Under the pieces are notes generated by a model. That model was not told where the DNA came from. It was given only the letters and a program-made list of their open reading frames with translations, and searched no databases. Shown here one piece after another: positions 23,498 to 29,020 of a DNA stretch of 29,020 nt. Position 1 is the stretch's first letter. Each line of letters starts with the position of its first letter. The DNA is taken from the NCBI GenBank assembly GCA_964456925.1, contig CAYWCX010000011.1, forward strand, positions 1-29,020, given 5' to 3'. Origin of the DNA: JBAZKK01 sp964456925 (GTDB taxonomy: Bacteria; Omnitrophota; Gorgyraeia; Gygaellales; Profunditerraquicolaceae). A program made the translations under genes and the position numbers.

Positions 23498-24540
23498 AAC
23501 TGGCAACCGTTTCCTGGAGCAAAAATAAAATAAGAATCATTGACCAGGCGAGTCTCCCCGCGAGGTTGCGATACCTTTATCTCGGTGATTTACGTTCCGT
23601 AAGAGAGGCGATTAAAACTTTAAAGGTAAGGGGCGCGCCGGCGCTCGGGGTGGTAGCGGCGCTCGGGGCGTATCTGGGAATAAAGGATTCCCGGGCATCC
23701 GGCTTCGGGCAGTTAGAAAAAACTCTCGATAGAGCAATACGCTACCTGTCTTGCTCGCGTCCGACTGCCCGCAACTTATTTTACGGCCTGGAGCGCATGC
23801 GCCGCGCCCTACTGGTTCATAAAGATAAACCGCCGGCGCAGATTAAAAAATTATTATTGCAAGAAGCGCTCGCGCTTATTGAAGAAGACAGGATTGCCTG
23901 CCGCAGGATAGGACGTTACGGCGCCGGCTTAATCAAAGACAAGGATACCGTATTGACCATTTGTAACGCCGGGATATTGGCTACCATTGACTACGGCACG
24001 GCGCTGGGCGTAATCTACCGCGCCAAAGAAGAAGGCAGGGGTTTTAAAGTTTTTGCCTGCGAGACCCGGCCGGTAATGCAGGGCAGCCGCCTTACTACCT
24101 GGGAATTAAAGCAAAAAGGCGTTAATGTTACCCTGATTTGCGATAATATGGCGGCAACGCTGATGCGGCAGTCGAAGATCAACAGGGTTATCGTCGGAGC
24201 CGACCGTATTGCTTCCAACGGAGACGCCGCCAATAAAATCGGCACCTATAACCTCGCAGTTTTAGCGCATTACCACAAGATTCCTTTTTATGTTGCTGCG
24301 CCGGTTTCGACCTTTGACCTTAATCTCAAAAAAGGCAGCGGTATTATCATTGAGAAGCGTCCCGCAGATGAGGTAACCGCGATGTTTTTTAAGAGGCCGA
24401 TGGCAGCGACGGGGGTTAAAGTTTTTAATCCGGCTTTTGACGTGACACCCAATGAGCTCATCAGCGCCATCATTACCGATAGAGGTATCATCAAGCCGCC
24501 CTACGGCCGCAATATCAGGAAATTAATCGGGGGACAGTAA
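23494..24540 (+). CDS. mtnA: S-methyl-5-thioribose-1-phosphate isomerase (MtnA-type)
   Basis: It converts methylthioribose-1-phosphate to methylthioribulose-1-phosphate in methionine salvage. The 348 residues show RGAPALG (46-52), the catalytic cysteine C157 in TICNAGILAT, and the catalytic aspartate D237 in GADRIASNGDAANKIGTY. The 80-residue spacing equals that of C160 and D240 in Bacillus MtnA. Relatives include eIF2B-like and ribose-1,5-bisphosphate isomerases, but the full motif set fits MtnA. No other methionine-salvage gene is in the window. The 3' end overlaps thiL by 1 nt. Confidence 0.93.
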   Translation: MKLATVSWSKNKIRIIDQASLPARLRYLYLGDLRSVREAIKTLKVRGAPALGVVAALGAYLGIKDSRASGFGQLEKTLDRAIRYLSCSRPTARNLFYGLERMRRALLVHKDKPPAQIKKLLLQEALALIEEDRIACRRIGRYGAGLIKDKDTVLTICNAGILATIDYGTALGVIYRAKEEGRGFKVFACETRPVMQGSRLTTWELKQKGVNVTLICDNMAATLMRQSKINRVIVGADRIASNGDAANKIGTYNLAVLAHYHKIPFYVAAPVSTFDLNLKKGSGIIIEKRPADEVTAMFFKRPMAATGVKVFNPAFDVTPNELISAIITDRGIIKPPYGRNIRKLIGGQ

Positions 24541-25436
24541 TGTTAATCCGCCAAATCGGCGAATTCGCCCTAATCGAAAGAATCAGGAAGAAAATCAGGA
24601 CCGACTCTTCGGTAGTTGAGGCTAGCGGGGATGATTGCGCGGTAGTAAAATTCAGCCGCGATAAATTTCAGCTCCTTACCTGCGATATGTTGATAGAGGG
24701 GGTGGATTTTACCCCGCGCGAAAAACCCTATCCGGTAGGAAGAAAGGCACTGGCAGTTTCGTTAAGCGATATCGCCGCCTGCGGCGGTATCCCGCGCTAT
24801 GCTTTAGTTTCGCTGGGGTTGCCGTCGAAGACGCCGCTTGAGTCCGTAGACGAATTGCACCGCGGGATGCGGGATTTGGCCCGACGCTACCACGTTAACC
24901 TCGTAGGCGGGGATTTCAGCCGCGCCGATAAATTGACCATTGACGTCGCTGTCGTCGGAGAGGTAGAAAAGAAAAATCTCGTCCTGCGCCGCAGGGCAAA
25001 AGAAGGGGATATTATTTTTGTGAGCGGTTTCTTAGGCGGCTCCATACGGGGCAAGCACCTTCGTTTTACTCCGCGCCTGTCCGAGGCGCGCTGGCTGGTC
25101 GGGAATTTCAAAGTCAACTCTATGATTGACGTTTCCGACGGGCTCACTCAGGACCTCGCGCATATCCTTAAAGCCAGCAGCGTCGGCGCGCTCATTTATG
25201 AAGGTTTGATACCCTTAAGCCGCCAGGCGCGCAACCTTGATGACGCCCTTTACGGCGGCGAAGATTTTGAGTTGCTTTTTACCCTTTCGCCGCTTGAGGC
25301 GAAGAGATTGATACACAGTAAAGAAAAAATATTTACTCCCATCGGCGAAATCGTGCCCCGTTCCCGCGGCCTGCGCTTGATAGCTAAGGACGGTCGCGAG
25401 AAAATCATCAGGCCCGGAGGGTTCAGGCATTTTTAA
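24540..25436 (+). CDS. thiL: Thiamine-monophosphate kinase
   Basis: It phosphorylates thiamine monophosphate to the cofactor thiamine pyrophosphate. The 298 residues have the PurM-like fold signatures: GDDCAVV near residue 30, LSDIAACGG, the ligand-binding VGGDFS, MIDVSDGL and GGEDFELLF. N-terminal IGEFALIERI is typical of ThiL. It starts within the mtnA stop (TAATG) and is followed after 2 nt by tsaE. thiL-tsaE-tsaB also occurs in Bacillus. Confidence 0.95.
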   Translation: MLIRQIGEFALIERIRKKIRTDSSVVEASGDDCAVVKFSRDKFQLLTCDMLIEGVDFTPREKPYPVGRKALAVSLSDIAACGGIPRYALVSLGLPSKTPLESVDELHRGMRDLARRYHVNLVGGDFSRADKLTIDVAVVGEVEKKNLVLRRRAKEGDIIFVSGFLGGSIRGKHLRFTPRLSEARWLVGNFKVNSMIDVSDGLTQDLAHILKASSVGALIYEGLIPLSRQARNLDDALYGGEDFELLFTLSPLEAKRLIHSKEKIFTPIGEIVPRSRGLRLIAKDGREKIIRPGGFRHF

Positions 25437-25438
25437 CC

Positions 25439-25906
25439 ATGTTCGTATCGCGGTCTGTAACTGAAACATTGAATATCGGCAAGGCCATTGCCAGGCACGG
25501 CCAGCCGGGCGATATCGTCTGTCTTTTCGGAGAGCTCGGCTCGGGTAAGACCGTCCTTGCCAAAGGGATAGCCGCGGGTTTAGGAATCAAAAAAAATGAG
25601 ATTATCAGCCCGACCTTTGTTTTAATCCGCCAGCACCTGCAGGGCAAGATTCCTTTATATCATTTTGACCTTTACCGGATTGGCGACTCTCACGATATCC
25701 CGGCCCTGGGTTATGAAGAATATCTCTACGGCAGCGGCCTTAGCGTAATCGAATGGGCCGAGCGCCTAAAATACTTCTTGCCCAAAGAATATCTGGGGGT
25801 ACAATTATTAATTAAAGGCAAACGCAGCCGCGGAATGAAATTTGAAGCCCGCGGCAGGCGCTACCAGCGGATGCTTAGGGAGATTTATGCGGATATTAGG
25901 CATTGA
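25439..25906 (+). CDS. tsaE: TsaE, ATPase of tRNA threonylcarbamoyladenosine (t6A) synthesis
   Basis: TsaE works with TsaB and TsaD to place threonylcarbamoyl on A37 of tRNAs reading ANN codons. The 155 residues contain Walker A GELGSGKT (31-38), SPTFVLI, HFDLYRI and IEWAER, the standard TsaE motifs. The C-terminal stretch of basic residues (KGKRSRGMKFEARGRRYQR region) is somewhat longer and more Arg-rich than I would expect. It overlaps tsaB by 20 nt. Confidence 0.94.
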   Translation: MFVSRSVTETLNIGKAIARHGQPGDIVCLFGELGSGKTVLAKGIAAGLGIKKNEIISPTFVLIRQHLQGKIPLYHFDLYRIGDSHDIPALGYEEYLYGSGLSVIEWAERLKYFLPKEYLGVQLLIKGKRSRGMKFEARGRRYQRMLREIYADIRH

Positions 25907-26567
25907 CACCTCGACTAAATTCCTTTCCGTCGGTATTTACGATAAAGGCAGAATCTATGGTTATAATCTGGAGGTAGGCCGTAAACTCTCCGCGTTGATT
26001 AACCCTACCATTAAAAAAGTTCTCGATGCCGCCGGTCTTGAGGCCGGGGATATCGATTATTTTGCCTGCGGCATTGGTCCGGGCTCTTTTACCGGAATGC
26101 GCGTGGGGTTAGCTACCGTCAAGGGGCTTGCCTGGTCCTTAAAGAAACCGGCGGTCGGCATATCTACCCTTGATATCTTAAGCCGCAACGTCGGGCTTGC
26201 CGAGGGCACGGTTATCCCGATGCTGGATGCCAAGCGCGGGCTGGTGTATTGTGCGCTATACCGCAAAAAGAACAATGATTTTAAAAAACTCAGCCCCGAC
26301 ATGCTGCTTACCCCGCAGGGACTTTTTAGAAAGGCCAAAAACGGCAGTATCTTTCTCGGCGATGCCGTTGCTTTATACCGCAGCCGGATTTTAACCGGGG
26401 TAAAGTCCGCGGTTATTACGGATTACGATTTCTGGTATCCCAAGCCGCATAATATTATCAGGCTGGCGCTCGAAAAGATAGCCGGCGGTAAAAAAAATCT
26501 GACCAGCGCCCTTAACCTTGAGCCTGTCTATCTCTATCCTAAAGAGTGCCAGATAAAAAAAAGTTAG
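25887..26567 (+). CDS. tsaB: TsaB, t6A synthesis complex subunit
   Basis: TsaB is the ASKHA-fold scaffold that binds TsaD and TsaE in t6A formation. I place the start at the ATG at 25887 (226 residues, MRILGIDTSTKFLSVGIY), with AGGGAG at 25877-25882. The upstream in-frame ATG at 25842 would add 15 residues that are only tsaE read out of frame. GPGSFTGMRVGLATVKGL and the C-terminal LEPVYLYPKECQIK are family hallmarks. tsaD and rimI, which often follow, are not here; alr follows after 4 nt. Confidence 0.94.
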   Translation: MRILGIDTSTKFLSVGIYDKGRIYGYNLEVGRKLSALINPTIKKVLDAAGLEAGDIDYFACGIGPGSFTGMRVGLATVKGLAWSLKKPAVGISTLDILSRNVGLAEGTVIPMLDAKRGLVYCALYRKKNNDFKKLSPDMLLTPQGLFRKAKNGSIFLGDAVALYRSRILTGVKSAVITDYDFWYPKPHNIIRLALEKIAGGKKNLTSALNLEPVYLYPKECQIKKS

Positions 26568-26571
26568 CCGA

Positions 26572-27702
26572 ATGCGACGCCTCAAGCCCGCAAGTATAGG
26601 TTTCCGCCCCACCTGGGCCGAAATTAACTTAAAAAACCTCGGCTATAACTTCCGCCGCATCAAAGCCCTCCTTCGCCCCGGCATCAAGGTGATGGTTTGC
26701 GTTAAGGCCGATGCCTACGGCCACGGGATTGTTCCGGTAGCAAAAAAACTGGTCTCCTGCGGGGTGGATTACCTTAGCGTCGCCTCGATCGGGGAGGGGA
26801 TAACCCTAAGGCAGGCCGGTATTAAAAAACCCATTCTCGTTTTGGGAATGATACTCAAAGAAGACGCGCTGCCGTTATTAAAATATAATCTCGCCCAGAC
26901 CGTCTGCAGCGAAGAGCTGGCAACTGCCCTGAATGCCATTGCCGGCCGCAGCCGTAAAAAAATCAACATCCACGTCAAGATAGATACGGGAATGGGCAGG
27001 CTCGGCGTCCTTGCCGAAGACGCCTTCGGTTTTGTCAAAAAAATCAGCGCCTTAAAGTCGCTTAACATCGAGGGGCTGTTTACGCACATCTCCTGCGCCG
27101 ACACCAATGCGGATTTTACCGTCTATCAAATAGATATTTTTAATGAACTTACCGAAAGGCTTCTGAAGAAGGGAATTCGCATCCCGCTGGTGCACGCGGC
27201 AAACAGCCTCGGGCTTGTTAATTATCCGCGCAGCCATTTTAATATGGTAAGGCCGGGTTTGGTCATCTACGGGCTCTATCCCCACGAGAGCATTAGTATT
27301 GATTTAAAGCCCGTTTTAAGTTTAAAAACCCGCATTATATATTTTAAAAAAGTCCCTGCGGGTTACGGCATCAGTTACGGCCACACCTATATCACCAAAA
27401 AGAAAACCACTATCGTGACTCTTCCTATCGGTTACGGCGACGGCTATCCGCGCAACCTCTCCAATATCGCTCCGGTCCTGATTAAAGGTAAGCGCTTTAC
27501 CTTAAGCGGCAGGGTCTGCATGGACCAGATAATGGTGGACGTGGGTAACCTCAAGGTAAAGATAGGCGATGAGGCAGTACTCATCGGCAGCCAGGGTAAA
27601 AACGCCATCCGCACCGAGGAGTTAGCGGAACTGTCCGGCACCATCCCCTACGAGATTGTCTGCGGCCTGGGAAGCCGCGTCCCGCGCGTTTATCTGCATT
27701 AA
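26572..27702 (+). CDS. alr: Alanine racemase
   Basis: It interconverts L- and D-alanine for peptidoglycan, using PLP. The 376 residues have PLP lysine K45 in VKADAYGHG, the TGMGRLG segment, HAANSLG, the catalytic tyrosine Y269 in GYGISYGHTY, and GRVCMDQIMVDVG. The N terminus RPTWAEINLKNL is the usual Alr start, with about 10 extra residues before it. It converges with lptG; the 11 nt between the stop codons hold only a weak 5-bp hairpin (27706-27719), so no clear terminator is visible. Confidence 0.96.
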   Translation: MRRLKPASIGFRPTWAEINLKNLGYNFRRIKALLRPGIKVMVCVKADAYGHGIVPVAKKLVSCGVDYLSVASIGEGITLRQAGIKKPILVLGMILKEDALPLLKYNLAQTVCSEELATALNAIAGRSRKKINIHVKIDTGMGRLGVLAEDAFGFVKKISALKSLNIEGLFTHISCADTNADFTVYQIDIFNELTERLLKKGIRIPLVHAANSLGLVNYPRSHFNMVRPGLVIYGLYPHESISIDLKPVLSLKTRIIYFKKVPAGYGISYGHTYITKKKTTIVTLPIGYGDGYPRNLSNIAPVLIKGKRFTLSGRVCMDQIMVDVGNLKVKIGDEAVLIGSQGKNAIRTEELAELSGTIPYEIVCGLGSRVPRVYLH

Positions 27703-27713
27703 AACCCTTATTA

Positions 27714-28802
27714 TTAAGGAAGATTGGCGATAAGGTAGATGCCGACGGTAAGAGCCACAATATGGCTTAATGAGGCCGCCAGGAAGGGGAAGAGTATCCC
27801 CGCCTTGCCGAGCGCAACGCTGATGGCATTGAGGACATAGTATAAAAATCCCACCATAATCGATAAACCTATCGAGGATAATCCCGTGGCGCGTTTTTTC
27901 ATGCGCAGCGCAAAGGGAATACCCAGAAGTATAATCATAATCGTGGTAAAGGGCGCGGTGTAGCGCTGGTAAAGGTCTACTTTAAGGTTTTTGATAATGC
28001 CTACGGCGCCGCTTTTGGAGAGCCTCCAGAGGTAACCCTGCAGTTGGCTAATACTCATATATTCGGGCCGGCGGCGCTGACTCAGAAAATCGCGGGGCGA
28101 CTCCGGTATGGGCAGGATTTCCTCCTGCATATATTGCGGGTTCTGGCGAATCTGGCCGTTTTCGTCAAAGCCGTAACTGACTGTCTGGTAAAACCTCCAC
28201 AAGCCGTCCTTATAAACCGCCCTGTTAGCGACAATCTTCTGGGTAAGGTTCTGGCGTTCGTCGTGCTCTAAAATGGTGATGCCCTCCATGGTATTGGTGG
28301 CAGGAGAAAACCTGTTGATAAAAAAGAGCCTGTTTTTCAGGCCGTACATCGAAAGGTTATTGATTACCTCTTCGCTTTTCTGGGAGCCGCCTTCAACCTG
28401 CTGCTGGATCTTCTGATTGGAGGATAATGCCTCCGGCACAAAGCGGTCACTTACCATAAATACCAGCGCGGTAAGTATTATACCCAGGATAATCACGGTT
28501 TTACTGATTTCTAAAATACTCAGGCCCGAGGCGCGCATCGCGATAATCTCGTTGTTGCGGTTGAGGCTGCCGAAGGTATAAAGGATGGCGAGCAGGCAGG
28601 CGATGGGCGTGACCTGCACGAAGATAATCGGCAGGTAGGTGAGGTAATACCGCGCTAAAAGCATGATGCTGGCGTGGTTTTTGATGATATCTTCGAGGTG
28701 TGCGAAGATATCGATGATGACGTAGAGCAGGAGAAAGGTAAAGAGGCAGGCCACGAAGATGGTAATAACCGATTTTAAGATGTAACGGTCTAAGATGCGC
28801 AT
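27714..28802 (-). CDS. LptF/LptG family LPS-export permease
   Basis: This is one of the two inner-membrane permeases of the LptB2FG transporter, which pulls lipopolysaccharide from the inner membrane. The 362 residues show the YjgP/YjgQ layout. The N-terminal amphipathic ILDRYILK is followed by three membrane helices (about 12-33, 48-75 and 100-120). A periplasmic beta-jellyroll domain covers about 120-275, and three C-terminal helices cover about 283-358. NNEIIAMRASGLSI is the conserved cytoplasmic coupling segment. It starts 13 nt inside the end of a second permease gene. Its place second in the pair suggests LptG, but F and G are hard to separate by eye. Confidence 0.93.
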   Translation of the reverse strand: MRILDRYILKSVITIFVACLFTFLLLYVIIDIFAHLEDIIKNHASIMLLARYYLTYLPIIFVQVTPIACLLAILYTFGSLNRNNEIIAMRASGLSILEISKTVIILGIILTALVFMVSDRFVPEALSSNQKIQQQVEGGSQKSEEVINNLSMYGLKNRLFFINRFSPATNTMEGITILEHDERQNLTQKIVANRAVYKDGLWRFYQTVSYGFDENGQIRQNPQYMQEEILPIPESPRDFLSQRRRPEYMSISQLQGYLWRLSKSGAVGIIKNLKVDLYQRYTAPFTTIMIILLGIPFALRMKKRATGLSSIGLSIMVGFLYYVLNAISVALGKAGILFPFLAASLSHIVALTVGIYLIANLP

Positions 28803-29020
28803 AAGCGGTAAGTTAAGATTCCCCCTATCGCGGCAAAGATGATGTTAGGCAGCCACATCCCGATAGCGGGATTGATGACGCCCTGCAGGCTCATCGCCTC
28901 GGCGCCGATAAAAAGCAGGTAATACAATCCTACCACCAGAAAGGCAATGCCGAAATTAATGGCTTTTTCGCGCCGGTGAGTAATGATTGCCAGGGGCGCG
29001 CCGAAAAGGATGAATACCAG
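28790..29020 (-). CDS. LptF/LptG family permease, C-terminal end (truncated by window)
   Basis: The minus-strand frame is open from the window end to a TAG at 28790-28792 and gives the last 76 residues of a protein. They contain FILFGAPLAIITHRREKAIN, then three hydrophobic helices (about 1-14, 22-40 and 54-73) matching the C-terminal membrane part of LptF/LptG proteins. The motif is equivalent to LGIPFALRMKKR in the neighbouring gene. It overlaps the next permease gene by 13 nt (28790-28802), so the two are probably translationally coupled as an lptF-lptG pair. The rest lies beyond the window. Confidence 0.88.
   Translation of the reverse strand: MVFILFGAPLAIITHRREKAINFGIAFLVVGLYYLLFIGAEAMSLQGVINPAIGMWLPNIIFAAIGGILTYRLCAS

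Noticed and set aside
17098..26582. 14-bp match AGCCGAATGCGACG near 17098 and near 26569
   Set aside because: A single 14-bp identity is expected about once by chance in 29 kb; the flanks do not match, and the second copy is the alr start region.
27706..27719. Hairpin CCTTA/TAAGG between alr and lptG as a bidirectional terminator
   Set aside because: The stem is only 5 bp, AT-rich, overlaps the lptG stop codon and lacks a T tract in either direction.

Overview
The window looks like chromosomal DNA of a double-membraned (diderm), uncultured-type bacterium. Evidence for an outer membrane is the Lol lipoprotein-release genes (lolC/E, lolD), a Mla lipid-transport set (mlaE, mlaF, mlaD) and two LptF/LptG-type LPS-export permeases. 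The basic gene order nevertheless resembles Firmicutes, including the protein-arginine-kinase/ClpC set mcsA-mcsB-clpC. A candidate phylum such as Omnitrophota would fit, but this is inference from gene content and was not tested by phylogeny. Coding density is very high and base composition is in the mid-50s % GC by eye, except for one AT-rich stretch in cysS.

Layout. (1) 1-567: C-terminal part of an M48 (HtpX-like) membrane metallopeptidase, cut by the window edge exactly at its HExxH motif, followed by a rho-independent terminator (599-638). (2) 663-2143: a perfect-consensus sigma70-type promoter so close to lysS that the mRNA should be almost leaderless. (3) 2149-2295: an intergenic inverted array of heptamers (GTAANNN ... 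TTACNNN). (4) 2302-5080: lolC/E, lolD and a branched-chain-type aminotransferase. (5) 5081-9084: mcsA, mcsB, clpC. (6) 9081-11317: mlaE, mlaF, mlaD. (7) 11314-16938: radA, a YacL-type PIN-TRAM protein, ispD, ispF, a membrane-anchored cysE, and cysS. (8) 16939-17151: a 213-nt structured intergenic element. (9) 17152-21765: tmk, holB, ricT, metG, tatD. (10) 21762-24540: a DUF362/ferredoxin protein, a TPR protein, mtnA. (11) 24540-27702: thiL, tsaE, tsaB, alr. (12) 27714-29020, minus strand: lptG and the end of an lptF-type gene, convergent with alr.

From lolC to alr, 26 genes run in the same direction, mostly with 1-20 nt overlaps or gaps of a few bases, so much of the window may be one or a few long operons mixing translation, proteostasis, envelope transport, isoprenoid and cysteine synthesis, replication and tRNA modification. 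The most striking point is that lysS ... mcsA-mcsB-clpC ... radA-yacL-ispD-ispF-cysE-cysS, then tmk-holB-yaaT(ricT)-metG-tatD, then thiL-tsaE-tsaB each reproduce Bacillus subtilis gene order, with envelope lipid-transport cassettes inserted that a monoderm would not need. I found no rRNA or tRNA gene, IS element, CRISPR array or phage gene. No stretch of more than 300 bases lacks a gene.
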